In this document: positions 53,054-62,057 of the stretch, piece by piece | Layout of the letters: the number at the start of each line of letters is the position of its first letter | Position numbering within the stretch: position 1 is the first letter of the stretch | Source: WTGU01 sp965242855 | GTDB taxonomy: Bacteria > Pseudomonadota > Alphaproteobacteria > UBA828 | Direction of reading: 5' to 3' | Length of the DNA stretch: 64,000 nt | Assembly (NCBI GenBank): GCA_965242855.1 | Contig: OZ251509.1 | Coordinates: forward strand, 124,001 to 188,000 | Position numbers and translations under genes: made by a program | Notes under the pieces: model-generated | What the model was told of the DNA's origin: nothing | What the model saw: only the letters and a program-made list of their open reading frames with translations | The model's database searches: none

Positions 53054-53195
53054 GGCGCTACCGGCCGTCGCCGATCCGGCGGGTGGACGTCGGTCTCTCG
53101 AGCCTCTGGCGATTCATGCCCGCAGCCCATCACGTTCCGCCTCCCGCCGCAAGGAAGCGCCGGGCGACCGGCCCCGGGGCGGCGCCCGCGGCCCG

Positions 53196-54239
53196 CTACG
53201 GGTCGCGCCCCAGGGCGGCCATCAGGGCGCGCCATTCACGCGCGTTCAGCCCGCTCGTTTCCCGGTCGACCGCTTCCCCGGCCACCATGCGCCGGACCAC
53301 GGCGAGGGCGTCCGCCGAGAGCGAAACCGCGTCGCGCACGTAGTCCCGGAACGCCCGGTGCGTCTCCGGGACCCAGCGCGCGACGACGTCATCCAGGATC
53401 CTCTCGGCATAGGCGCGGATTTCATACTGCGCATGCGCGTCGGCCCGGAGCGCGAGGAAGTGCAGGAGGTTGTGCAGATCGCTCTTCCAGTAGAACTGCG
53501 TGTAGTAGTTGACGGGAAGCACCGTCCGCGCGAGCTCGCGGGCGATTCCGGCGCGCTCCGGGTCCTTGCGCGCGCCGGTCTCGTCCTCGTTGAGCAGGTT
53601 CTCGTAGACGCCGTAGGACGTCTTGGAATGCGCGTTGATGCGCGAGAGCGCTTTGGTCGCTTCCTCTTTCGCCAGCGCGCCTTCTCGACCCTGCTTGTTG
53701 GACCTGGATTGAGTCAGAAGCGCCTTCCGCCTGCCCGTTACCTCACCCGTCTCGAACAAGTCGGTCATACCGGTGCGGCTGCTGCGCTGACGCTTTATCT
53801 GCTCCTCCAATATGGGTTGAAGATGCGCCGCGTCGGGAACGTAGAACTCGCGGTCCAGCCGGGAGTAGCGCGCGGAATACTCGTTGACGCTGGCGGTGCG
53901 GTGGCGGAGCCACTGCCGCGCGACGAAGAGCGGCAGTTTGACGTGCAGCTTGATCTCGCACATCTCGAACGGCGTCGTGTGCCGGTGGCGCAGGAGATAG
54001 CGGATCAGGTCCCGGTCCTCCCGCGCCTTCCGCGTGCCCCGCCCGTAGGAGACCCGCGCCGCTTGGACGATCGCCGAATCGTCGCCCATGTAGTCGATCA
54101 CCCGGACGAAACCATGATCGAGCACCTCCAGGGGCCGGTAGAGGATGTCCTCCAGCGCCGGCACGATGACGCGCCGGGTCTCGCACGCCGCCGCGCGCTG
54201 GGCCTCGATCTCGGCCGGGCCGCCTTCGTCGATCGGCAT
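53196..54239 (-). CDS. thyX: FAD-dependent thymidylate synthase ThyX, with insertion
   Basis: Makes dTMP from dUMP using FAD and methylene-tetrahydrofolate. The RHR-x7-S signature is present (R112-H-R114 to S122 in LRHRTASVNEYS), with NKQGREG, ELARTVLPVNYYTQFYWK and DLHNLLHFLALRADAHAQ. At 347 residues it is longer than most ThyX (about 220-310). A hydrophilic segment of about 35 residues (roughly 145-180) interrupts the region between EFYVPD and NKQGR, where most homologues have a short loop. Both N- and C-terminal ends are also extended. The insert is coded by visibly less G+C-rich DNA (53700-53810). Confidence 0.9.
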   Translation of the reverse strand: MPIDEGGPAEIEAQRAAACETRRVIVPALEDILYRPLEVLDHGFVRVIDYMGDDSAIVQAARVSYGRGTRKAREDRDLIRYLLRHRHTTPFEMCEIKLHVKLPLFVARQWLRHRTASVNEYSARYSRLDREFYVPDAAHLQPILEEQIKRQRSSRTGMTDLFETGEVTGRRKALLTQSRSNKQGREGALAKEEATKALSRINAHSKTSYGVYENLLNEDETGARKDPERAGIARELARTVLPVNYYTQFYWKSDLHNLLHFLALRADAHAQYEIRAYAERILDDVVARWVPETHRAFRDYVRDAVSLSADALAVVRRMVAGEAVDRETSGLNAREWRALMAALGRDP

Positions 54240-54330
54240 CCCGCGATCCTATGCGATTCGCGCCGCGCCGCCTTGACTCGCCCGCCCGCCCATGCGCGCA
54301 TCGGGGGCGCGGGGAACACGGGGAAGGCGT

Positions 54331-55242
54331 ATGAGCGGACTCTACGACGGCCCGATCGTCGATGCCCACCACCACCTCTGGGCGCTCGGCTCCGGTCGCT
54401 ATGCGTGGCTGACCGGGGAGCCGCGCGAGACGGTCTTCGGCAACACCGCGCCGCTGATGCGCGACTACGGGCTCGCCGACTATCTGGCGGACATGGCCGG
54501 CGTCGCTCCCGTCAAGTCGGTCCACATCCAGGCGAGCTTCGACGACCCGCTCGGTGAAACCCGCTGGCTCCAGGGGATCGCCGACGCGCACGGCTTCCCG
54601 CACGGGATCGTCGCCTTCGCCTCTCTCGCCGAGCCCGGCATCGAGGCCACCCTGGAGGCGCTGCGGGCGCATGCCAACGTCCGCGGCATCCGCCAGATCA
54701 CGAGCTGGCACCGCAACCCGGCCTGGACCTTCACGGACCGCGCCGACCTCATGCAGGACCCTGCCTGGCGCCGGGGCTTCGGCCTGCTGCGCAAGCACGA
54801 TCTCCCCTTCGACATGATGATCTATTCCGGGCAGTTGGGCGACGCGCTCGCGCTCGCCCGCGCTTTCCCCGACACCCAAATCCTCCTCAACCACACCGGC
54901 AGCCCCGCCGACCGCGACGCGGACGGCATAAGGGGATGGCGCGAAGGCATGACCGCCCTCGCGCGGGCCGGGAACGTCGCCGTCAAGATCTCCGACCTCG
55001 GCGCCTACGACCACGACTGGACGGTGGAGAGCATACGGCCCTTCGTCCTGCACGCGATCGAGGCCTTCGGCGTCGCGCGCTGCATGTTCGCGAGCGACTT
55101 TCCGGTGGCCGGGCTGCACGGTGGCGCGGACGCCGTGTACGGCGCCTTCAAGACCATCGTCGCCGACCTGAACGCGGACGAGCAGCGGGCGCTCTTCCAC
55201 GACAACGCGCTCCGCTTCTACCGGCTGGATCGCGACCGGTAG
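54331..55242 (+). CDS. Amidohydrolase family 2 protein (metal-dependent TIM barrel)
   Basis: A 303-residue hydrolase or decarboxylase of the amidohydrolase-2 family. Metal motif VDAHHHLW at the N-terminus, histidine in LLNHTGSP and the aspartate in MFASDFPV. Members include lactonases of sugar acid pathways and decarboxylases; SDFPVAGL and FHDNALRFYRL are typical of the lactonase-like group. GGGGAAGG lies just before the ATG. Divergent from thyX. Confidence 0.87.
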   Translation: MSGLYDGPIVDAHHHLWALGSGRYAWLTGEPRETVFGNTAPLMRDYGLADYLADMAGVAPVKSVHIQASFDDPLGETRWLQGIADAHGFPHGIVAFASLAEPGIEATLEALRAHANVRGIRQITSWHRNPAWTFTDRADLMQDPAWRRGFGLLRKHDLPFDMMIYSGQLGDALALARAFPDTQILLNHTGSPADRDADGIRGWREGMTALARAGNVAVKISDLGAYDHDWTVESIRPFVLHAIEAFGVARCMFASDFPVAGLHGGADAVYGAFKTIVADLNADEQRALFHDNALRFYRLDRDR

Positions 55243-55289
55243 AGGGGAACCAAGGCCGGCCCTGCAACGCGAACCGGGAGGAACCGTCC

Positions 55290-55508
55290 ATGCTCGCTGC
55301 TGCTTTTCCGACGCGACGCGCAAGCTGTTCCCGGCGGCGCAAGCCTGGAGTGCTTCCGAAGTGAGTGTGAGAAACGCGCCATCCGCCGGCGCGAACCTTG
55401 GCGCGCGATGAAGACGGCGCGACTCCCTTCGGCTATGCGAGAAGACACAACGAGGCGTTGCAGGGAACCGAGGCTTACTGGCGGTTGAACGAAGCCCGGT
55501 TCAAGTAG
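55290..55508 (+). pseudogene. Truncated ankyrin-protein relic
   Basis: Decayed relative of the ankyrin gene at 39.7 kb. DATRKLFPAAQAWSASEV (from 55310) parallels DATGDLFEAAESGTASEV after the signal peptide of that protein. Then GANLGAR is followed, after a frameshift, by DEDGATPFGYARRHNEALQ and TEAYWRLNEARFK-stop, matching its final repeat and C-terminus. All internal repeats are lost. The ATG at 55290 is out of frame with the conserved part. The TAG stop overlaps the 3' end of the lipase-like gene on the other strand. Confidence 0.75.
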
Positions 55509-56475
55509 ACCCGCCCCTGCCCCCCGGTTGTGGGCCGGATCGCGCTGTCGGCCCGACGCCGACGAAGGCGTCGAAGCGGGCGAAAAAAGCCGCGCGGACG
55601 GAGTCGGTCTCCATCAGGAGTTCGTGGCGTGCGGCGGGAATCGTGACGAACGCGCAGTCGGGTAGGCGCGCGGCGAGGCGGGCCTGGGCGGCGTTCGAGA
55701 CCACCCGGTCGGCGCCGGCGGCGACGATCAGGACGGGCAGGCGGACGGCCGCCGCAAAGCCCGCGCGCCGCAGGACGGCGGCCGAGCGCATGGTGGCGGC
55801 GAGCCAGCCCAGGGTCGGCCAGCCGACGGCCAGCGCCGGGTTTTCGCGCAGCAGCGCCTCGTTGCGCGCGAAGCGGCGACGGTCGCGCGTGAGCGGGTTG
55901 CCGTCGAAGGCCGGCGGGTAACCGGCCCCGCCCGGCGCGGCGCATGCGCCCAACCCTAGCGCCACGGCGGCGCCGGCGAGCACGACGGCCAGCGCGCGGC
56001 GCGCAGGCCCCAGGGCGAGAGCGATCAGCGGCGCGGCGAGGACCAGCCGGTCCGCGAACCAGGGCGCGGGGCGGCGGGCGGCGAAATGGGCGGCGCAATG
56101 GCGGAGCGCGACATGCGCCCCCATCGAATGGGCCAGCACCACGATCGGACGCGGGGCGGCGGGGAGGACGATCCGCTCCAGGAAGCGATCGAGATCTGCG
56201 AGATAGTCTTCGTAGCGCCCGACATGGCCCTTGCGCGGGTCGGCGAGCGCCCGGCCCGAGCCGCCCTGACCGCGCCAGTCGAACGAGAACACGGCGCAGC
56301 CCCGGGCCTGCAGGTCGCCCGCCGTCTCGCCATATTTCTCGATGAATTCGGCGCGCCCTTGCAGGAGCACCACGGAGCCCCCGGCGGCGCCCGCCGGCGC
56401 GGGCCAGAGCGCCGCGCGCAGGCGCGCGCCGTCGCCGGCCTCGAGCGTGGCGAAGCGGGGGGCCGGCCCGCGCAC
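55501..56475 (-). CDS. Alpha/beta hydrolase (monoacylglycerol lipase-like)
   Basis: Serine hydrolase of the S33/lysophospholipase type (324 residues). Nucleophile elbow AHSMGAH, the HGxxE-like early motif replaced by QGRAEFIEKYGE as usual for the family, FDWRGQGGSGR, and the aspartate and histidine in AAGADRVV and AARHELLME. A hydrophobic cap segment (ALAVVLAGAAVALGLGAC) may contact the membrane. Starts at GTG directly after the stop of the epimerase gene, so likely co-transcribed with it. Confidence 0.85.
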   Translation of the reverse strand: MRGPAPRFATLEAGDGARLRAALWPAPAGAAGGSVVLLQGRAEFIEKYGETAGDLQARGCAVFSFDWRGQGGSGRALADPRKGHVGRYEDYLADLDRFLERIVLPAAPRPIVVLAHSMGAHVALRHCAAHFAARRPAPWFADRLVLAAPLIALALGPARRALAVVLAGAAVALGLGACAAPGGAGYPPAFDGNPLTRDRRRFARNEALLRENPALAVGWPTLGWLAATMRSAAVLRRAGFAAAVRLPVLIVAAGADRVVSNAAQARLAARLPDCAFVTIPAARHELLMETDSVRAAFFARFDAFVGVGPTARSGPQPGGRGGST

Positions 56476-56481
56476 CGGGCT

Positions 56482-57429
56482 TCAGCCGCCGGGCGCGGCG
56501 GGAAGCAGGCCCTCTTCGCGCATCCAGGCGCAGAGATCGGCGAACATGGCGCGTAGCGGGACGGGCTTGAAGCCGAGTTCGCGGATCGCCTTGTCGCAGT
56601 TCAGGATCTGGGTCCGCTCCATCATGAACCGGACCTCCGGGCTGGCGTCCGGATCGGGTTCGCGCGCCGGGCGCGGCGGCTTGGCGCCGGTGAGTTCGGC
56701 GACGACGCGGGCGGCCTCCGCGAAGCGCGCGACGGCGCCGGCGAGGAGGTAACGCTCGCCGCGCCGGCCCTTGTGGTAGGCGGCGATGTGGGCCCTGGCC
56801 GTCTCGTCGACGTGGCAGAAGCTGCCGCCGCCGGTGCCGACCGTGGCCATGGCACCGCGGGCGATGGCCTGGACGAAGGGCCCCCAGATCACCCGGTCGT
56901 AGGGGCCGACCACGCTGCCCGGATTCACGCACACCGCGTCGAGGCCGGAGGCCGCCGCTTCGAGCACCATGTCCTCTGCCGCCTTCTTGGTGCGGAAGTA
57001 GTTGATCGGGATGGCGTCCGCGTTGGAGGGCGCGGCCTCGTCGATCTCCACGCCGTCGTGGAGGCCGAAGGCGGCGCCGGTCGAGGTATGGACGAAGCGC
57101 CCGGCGCCTTTCGCCCGCGCCGCCTCGATCACCGCGCGGGTGCCGTCCACGTTGGCGCGGGTCTGGTCGTCGTCGCCTGCCGCCGCGAAGCTGACGTTGC
57201 CGGCGACGTGGAAGACGGCGTCGACGCCCTCCGGCATGGCCCGCGTCACGGACTCGCGGTCCGCCACGTCGCCCACCGCGAGCGCCGCCGGGAAACGCCG
57301 CAGGTAGGTGAGGTCCGAGCGCGCGCGGTGCATCGCCGTCACCGACCAGCCGGCCTCGTCCAGCCGCTTCACCAGGTTGACGCCGATGAACCCCGAGGCG
57401 CCGGTGACGAAGGCGGTCTTCCCGGTCAT
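56482..57429 (-). CDS. NAD-dependent epimerase/dehydratase family protein
   Basis: Extended SDR (315 residues) with TGASGFIGVNLV, the YxxxK in NYFRTKKAAE, and a serine/threonine at HTSTGAAFG. It resembles dihydroflavonol-reductase-like and hopanoid-associated (HpnA-type) oxidoreductases. Precedes the hydrolase by six bases and follows the UbiD-type gene by 28 bases on the same strand, forming a three-gene unit. Substrate unknown. Confidence 0.85.
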   Translation of the reverse strand: MTGKTAFVTGASGFIGVNLVKRLDEAGWSVTAMHRARSDLTYLRRFPAALAVGDVADRESVTRAMPEGVDAVFHVAGNVSFAAAGDDDQTRANVDGTRAVIEAARAKGAGRFVHTSTGAAFGLHDGVEIDEAAPSNADAIPINYFRTKKAAEDMVLEAAASGLDAVCVNPGSVVGPYDRVIWGPFVQAIARGAMATVGTGGGSFCHVDETARAHIAAYHKGRRGERYLLAGAVARFAEAARVVAELTGAKPPRPAREPDPDASPEVRFMMERTQILNCDKAIRELGFKPVPLRAMFADLCAWMREEGLLPAAPGG

Positions 57430-57457
57430 GCGTCTCTCCCCGTTGCGGCGCCGCGGC

Positions 57458-58966
57458 TCACCGCCAGACCGGCTTGCCGCTGCCCGACAGCCCGTAGGAT
57501 TCCCACTTGTCGGTCACCGCCCGCACCACGTCGTCGGCCATGCGGATGCGCGTTCCCCAGGTCCGGCTCGTCTCGGGCGGGAGCTTGCTCGTCGCGTCGA
57601 GGCCGATCTTGGCGCCGAGGCCCGCTTGCGGGCTCGCGAAATCGAGATAGTCGATGGGCGTATTCTCGATGATCGCGATGTCGCGCGCCGGGTCCATGCG
57701 CGTCGCAACGGCCCACATCACGTCCTTCCAGTCGCGCGCGTCGATGTCGTCGTCCACCACGATCACCCATTTCGTATACATGAACTGCCGGAGATAGGAC
57801 CAGACGGCCATCATGATCCTCCGGGCCTGGCCGGCGTAGGTCTTCCGGATCGCGACCACGGCGATGCGGTAGCTGCACCCTTCCGGCGGCAACCAGAAAT
57901 CGACGATCTCGGGGAACTGCTGCGCGAGCAGAGGAACGAAGACCTCGTTGAGCGCCGCGCCGAGGACGCTCGGCTCGTCCGGCGGGCGACCGGTATAGGT
58001 CGAAAGGTAGATCGGGTCGCGCCGCATGGTGATGGCCGAGACGGTGAACACAGGGAAGGGCTCGACCGCGTTGTAGTAACCGGTGTGGTCGCCGTAGGGG
58101 CCCTCGTCGCGGTAGTCGTCCAGGCTGACGTGCCCCTCGATGACGATCTCGGCCTCGGCCGGAACCTCGAGCGGCACGGTTTTCGCCCGCACCAGCGCGA
58201 CCTTGGCCCCGCGCAGGAGCCCGGCGAAGCGGTATTCCGAGAGCGTGTCCGGCACCGGCGTCACCGCCGCCAGGATGGTGCCGGGGTCAGCGCCGATCAC
58301 CGCCGCGGCGGGGAGCGGCGCGCGCCTCGAAGCCGCCCAGCGCCGGTGCTGTTGGGCGCCGCCCCGGTGCGCGAGCCAGCGCATCAGCGTCTTGTCGCGC
58401 TCCAGCACCTGCATCCGGTAGATGCCGAGGTTGTAATCGTCTTCGCGGGCACCGCCCGGTCCCTTCGTCACGACCAGCGGCCAGGTGATCAGCGGCGCCG
58501 GTTCGCCGGGCCAGCAGGTCTGAATCGGCAGGCGGGAGAGGTCGATCTCCCCGCCGGTGAGCACCACGTCCTGGGCCGGTCCGTCGCCCACGGTCTTCGG
58601 CTTCATCGCCCGCACGGCGTTGAGCAGCGGCAGCATCCCCACGGCCTCGCGCCAGCCGCCCGGCGGCTCCGGCTGGCGCAGGAAGGCGAGGGTCTCGCCG
58701 ACCGCGCGGAGGTCGCCGGGCTCCCGGTTCATGCCCCAGGCGACGCGCTCGATCGTTCCGAACAGGTTGACCAGCACCGGCGCGTCGTAGCGCGCGCCGT
58801 CCGCGCCCGTGGCGTTCTCGAAGAGCACGGCCGGCCCGCCTTCCGCGATCAGACGGGTCTGGATCTCGGTCATTTCGAGATGGGTGGAGACCGGCGCCGA
58901 AACCCGCTCGAGCCGGCCAGCGCCCTCCAGGCGGGCGATGAAGTCGCGCAACGATCGATAGGCCAT
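57458..58966 (-). CDS. UbiD-family decarboxylase
   Basis: Prenylated-FMN-dependent (de)carboxylase, 502 residues. The family's N-terminal LRDFIARLEGAGRL, the central DYNLGIYRMQ and RDEGPYGDHTGYY segments and the C-terminal VVDDDIDARDWKDVMWAVATR with GLDATSKLP are all present. Housekeeping UbiD and catabolic aryl/acrylic acid decarboxylases share these motifs, so pathway is uncertain. No ubiX partner is adjacent. I chose the ATG that begins MAYRSLRDF, 138 bases inside the longest frame, because this is where family similarity starts. Confidence 0.88.
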   Translation of the reverse strand: MAYRSLRDFIARLEGAGRLERVSAPVSTHLEMTEIQTRLIAEGGPAVLFENATGADGARYDAPVLVNLFGTIERVAWGMNREPGDLRAVGETLAFLRQPEPPGGWREAVGMLPLLNAVRAMKPKTVGDGPAQDVVLTGGEIDLSRLPIQTCWPGEPAPLITWPLVVTKGPGGAREDDYNLGIYRMQVLERDKTLMRWLAHRGGAQQHRRWAASRRAPLPAAAVIGADPGTILAAVTPVPDTLSEYRFAGLLRGAKVALVRAKTVPLEVPAEAEIVIEGHVSLDDYRDEGPYGDHTGYYNAVEPFPVFTVSAITMRRDPIYLSTYTGRPPDEPSVLGAALNEVFVPLLAQQFPEIVDFWLPPEGCSYRIAVVAIRKTYAGQARRIMMAVWSYLRQFMYTKWVIVVDDDIDARDWKDVMWAVATRMDPARDIAIIENTPIDYLDFASPQAGLGAKIGLDATSKLPPETSRTWGTRIRMADDVVRAVTDKWESYGLSGSGKPVWR

Positions 58967-59151
58967 GGGCGCCCCGATCCGCCGGGATGCGCCGGCGCGT
59001 CGGGCTCCGCGGGCGCGGGCGGCGGCGCAGAACCGGCACCATTCTACCGCCGCCCGCCGCGGGCGACCAATCCGCCGGTTGACGGCCCGGAGAGGGGGCG
59101 GCATGGTGCGCGCGTCGGGGCGCGGGCGCGCGGGACAGGGCGGCGGAGCGG

Positions 59152-61161
59152 ATGCCTTCCAGAGCGATCGAGGAGTCCCGCCCGCGCGCCGATCACGCGG
59201 CGCTGGCGAATGCCATCCGCGCGTTGTCGATGGACGCCGTGGAGCGCGCCAAATCCGGCCATCCGGGCATGCCGCTCGGCCTCGCCGACGTGGCGACCGT
59301 GCTCTTCCGCCGGTTCCTGAAATTCGACCCCTCGCGGCCGCACTGGCCCGATCGGGACCGCTTCGTCCTCTCGGCCGGCCACGGCTCGATGCTGCTCTAC
59401 GCGCTGCTCTATCTCACCGGCTACCCGGACATCGACATCGAGGAGATCCGGAACTTCCGACAGCTGGGCAGCCGGACCGCCGGCCACCCCGAGCGCGGGC
59501 TCGCCGCCGGAATCGAGACGACCACGGGACCGCTGGGCCAGGGGCTCGCGAACGCGGTCGGCATGGCGCTGGCCGAGCGGAACATGGCGGCGCGCTTCGG
59601 CGACGACCTGGTGGATCACCGCACCTATGCCGTCGCCGGCGACGGCTGCCTGATGGAGGGGATCAGCCAGGAGGCAATTTCCCTCGCCGGCCACCTGAAG
59701 CTCGACCGCCTGACCATCCTCTACGACAGCAACGGGGTCTCGATCGACGGCCCGACCGGCCTCGCCTCCTCCGACGATGCCGTGGCCCGCTTCGAGGCCG
59801 CGGGCTGGCACGCCCAGCGAGCGGACGGCCACGACCCGGAGGCGATCGATGCGGCGCTCGCCGCCGCCGCCGCCGCGCCCGCGCCCGCGCTGATCGAGTG
59901 CCGCACGGTGATCGGCTATGGAGCGCCGGCCAAGGCGGGGACGGCGGCCTGCCACGGGGCGCCGTTGGGCACGGGCGAGATCGCCGGTGCGCGCGAGGCG
60001 CTGGGCTGGCCGCATCCGCCCTTCCTGGTGCCGCCCGACATTCTCGCCGCCTGGCGCGCCGCCGGCGCCCGCGGCGCGGCGGTGCGGACGGCGTGGGAGG
60101 CGCGCCGCGCCGCGCTGGACGGAAGCGAGCGGGCGGCCTTCGACGCGGCCGTCGCGGGCGGCGTACCGAGCGCCGTCGGCACCGCGCTCGCCGCGCTCAA
60201 GGAACGCCTTCTGGAGGAGCGGCCGACCGTCGCCACGCGGGCCGCGAGCAAGCGGGCGCTCGCCGCGGCGGCCGACGCGCTGCCCGTCCTGATCGGCGGC
60301 TCGGCGGACCTCTCCGATTCCAACGGCGTGAAACCCGCCGGAATGGCGACGATTGCGCCCGGCGATTACGGCGGGCGCTACCTCCATTACGGCGTGCGCG
60401 AGCACGCCATGGGGGCGATCATGAACGGCATGGCGCTCCACGGCGGCGTCATCCCCTATGGCGGCAGCTTCCTCGTGTTCACCGATTATTGCCGGCCCGC
60501 CCTGCGGCTCTCGGCGTTGATGCGTCTCCGCGTCATCTACGTGATGACCCACGATTCGATCGGCCTCGGCGAGGATGGCCCGACGCATCAGCCCTGCGAG
60601 CATCTCGCCGGCCTCAGGGCGATCCCCAACCTCCTCCTGTTCCGGCCGGCCGACGCGGTCGAGACGACGGAGTGCTGGGAATTGGCGCTGGCGAACGCCG
60701 AGCGGCCGTCCGTCCTGGTGCTGACGCGCCAAGCGGTGCCCTGCCTGCGCGAGGGCGGCACCGGCAACGCCTGCGCGCGCGGAGGGTACGTCCTGCGCGA
60801 GGCGTCGGGCGGGCGACCACGGGCGGTCCTGCTCGCGACCGGTTCCGAATGCGCGGTCGCCGCGGAGGCGCGGCGCACGCTTGAAGCGGACGGCGTCCCG
60901 ACCCGGCTCGTCTCCCTCCCCTGCTGGGCGCTCTTCGACCAGCAGGACGAAGCCTACCGCCAGGACGTGCTCGGCGACGCCGGGGCGGTGCGGGTCGCCG
61001 TCGAGGCGGCGAGCCCGCTCGGCTGGGACCGCCATGTCGGACCGGCAGGCGCCATGGTGGGCATGTGCGACTTCGGCGCTTCGGCACCGGCGCAGGACCT
61101 CTACGCCCATTTCGGCATCACGGCGGAGGCGGTCGTCGCCGCGGTGCGGGAGCGGTTGTAG
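59152..61161 (+). CDS. tkt: Transketolase
   Basis: Thiamine-diphosphate enzyme (669 residues) moving two-carbon units in the pentose phosphate/Calvin-type pathways. Motifs are AKSGHPGMPLG, the ThDP-binding AGDGCLMEGISQEAISLAGHL, the REHAMGAIMNGMALHGG pyrimidine domain and THDSIGLGEDGPTHQP. Full length. In many alphaproteobacteria tkt is directly followed by gap and pgk; here gap comes only after a 1.9-kb interruption with decayed genes. Confidence 0.95.
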   Translation: MPSRAIEESRPRADHAALANAIRALSMDAVERAKSGHPGMPLGLADVATVLFRRFLKFDPSRPHWPDRDRFVLSAGHGSMLLYALLYLTGYPDIDIEEIRNFRQLGSRTAGHPERGLAAGIETTTGPLGQGLANAVGMALAERNMAARFGDDLVDHRTYAVAGDGCLMEGISQEAISLAGHLKLDRLTILYDSNGVSIDGPTGLASSDDAVARFEAAGWHAQRADGHDPEAIDAALAAAAAAPAPALIECRTVIGYGAPAKAGTAACHGAPLGTGEIAGAREALGWPHPPFLVPPDILAAWRAAGARGAAVRTAWEARRAALDGSERAAFDAAVAGGVPSAVGTALAALKERLLEERPTVATRAASKRALAAAADALPVLIGGSADLSDSNGVKPAGMATIAPGDYGGRYLHYGVREHAMGAIMNGMALHGGVIPYGGSFLVFTDYCRPALRLSALMRLRVIYVMTHDSIGLGEDGPTHQPCEHLAGLRAIPNLLLFRPADAVETTECWELALANAERPSVLVLTRQAVPCLREGGTGNACARGGYVLREASGGRPRAVLLATGSECAVAAEARRTLEADGVPTRLVSLPCWALFDQQDEAYRQDVLGDAGAVRVAVEAASPLGWDRHVGPAGAMVGMCDFGASAPAQDLYAHFGITAEAVVAAVRERL

Positions 61162-61206
61162 CCGCGGGTGAAAAGTCGCCCGATCGACCTAATCCAGGAG
61201 AGCGCC

Positions 61207-62057
61207 ATGATCGCTCAACGCATCGGCTCCTATGTCGAGGTCGCGCCCGGCATCGACATCTACTACGAGGACGAGGGAGAGGGGACGGCGCTGATCCTCA
61301 TCCCCGGCTGGACCTTCACGACCAGGGTCTTCGACCATCAATTCGCCGCGTTTTCCGACTCCCATCGGGTCATTTCGTTCGACCCCCGCAGCCACGGCCG
61401 CTCGACGGTGACGAGCGACGGCAACAACTACGCCACCCAGGCCGTCGATCTGGCCAAGCTCCTCGAACATCTGAACGTCGAGAACCCGGTCATCCTGGGC
61501 TGGTCCGCGGGGGCGCTGACCGCGTGGCACCATGTCCGCAATCGGGGCACCGACGGGATTCGCGGGTTCGTCTCGATCGACATGCCGCCGCTCGGGATGA
61601 GCTGCGACCGGAGCGACTGGGTCGAGGGCGCGCTCCCCGATCTGGCGGGGTTCTTTCAGGGTGTCCAGACCGCGCAGGGCCAGCGCGGCGTCATCACCTG
61701 GTATGCCGACAACGTCATGATCGAAGGGGCGATGACGCCGTCATGATCGAAGGGGCGATGACGCCGGAGACGACCGCCTGGATCGTCGAGCAATCCCTGG
61801 CGACGCCGCCGATCGTCGCCGCCAATCTCATCGCCGACGTGTGCTTCGCGAACTATCTGGAAGAGGCGAAGAGGGTGGACGCGGACGTCCCGGCGCTGTT
61901 CTGCGTCGCCACCCATTGGTCGGAGACGGCCAGGCCGTTTCTGGCCAGGCACTGCCCGAACGCTCGCGTCGAGGCCTTCGGCGGCCACATGATGTTCTGG
62001 GAATATTCCGAGAGGTTCAACGCACTCCTCGCGGACTTCCTCGCCACAATCGGCTGA
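61207..62057 (+). pseudogene. Alpha/beta hydrolase broken by a 26-bp tandem duplication
   Basis: The first frame (61207-61746) gives a hydrolase N-terminus with the nucleophile elbow GWSAGA (in VILGWSAGALTAW) and FDPRSHGRS, then stops right after EGAMTPS. The second frame continues ETTAWIVEQSLATPP... through the catalytic-histidine-type GGHMMFWE to a normal C-terminus at 62057. The break is an exact 26-bp tandem duplication; deleting one copy restores a 274-residue protein. AGGAG precedes the ATG. The rest of the gene looks undamaged, so the mutation is recent, reversible by slippage, or an assembly error. Confidence 0.8.
61715..61766 (+). repeat. 26-bp perfect tandem duplication
   Basis: Two adjacent copies of TCATGATCGAAGGGGCGATGACGCCG (61715-61740 and 61741-61766; unit begins TCATGATCGAAGGGG). 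Length not divisible by three, hence the frameshift in the hydrolase. Confidence 0.9.
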
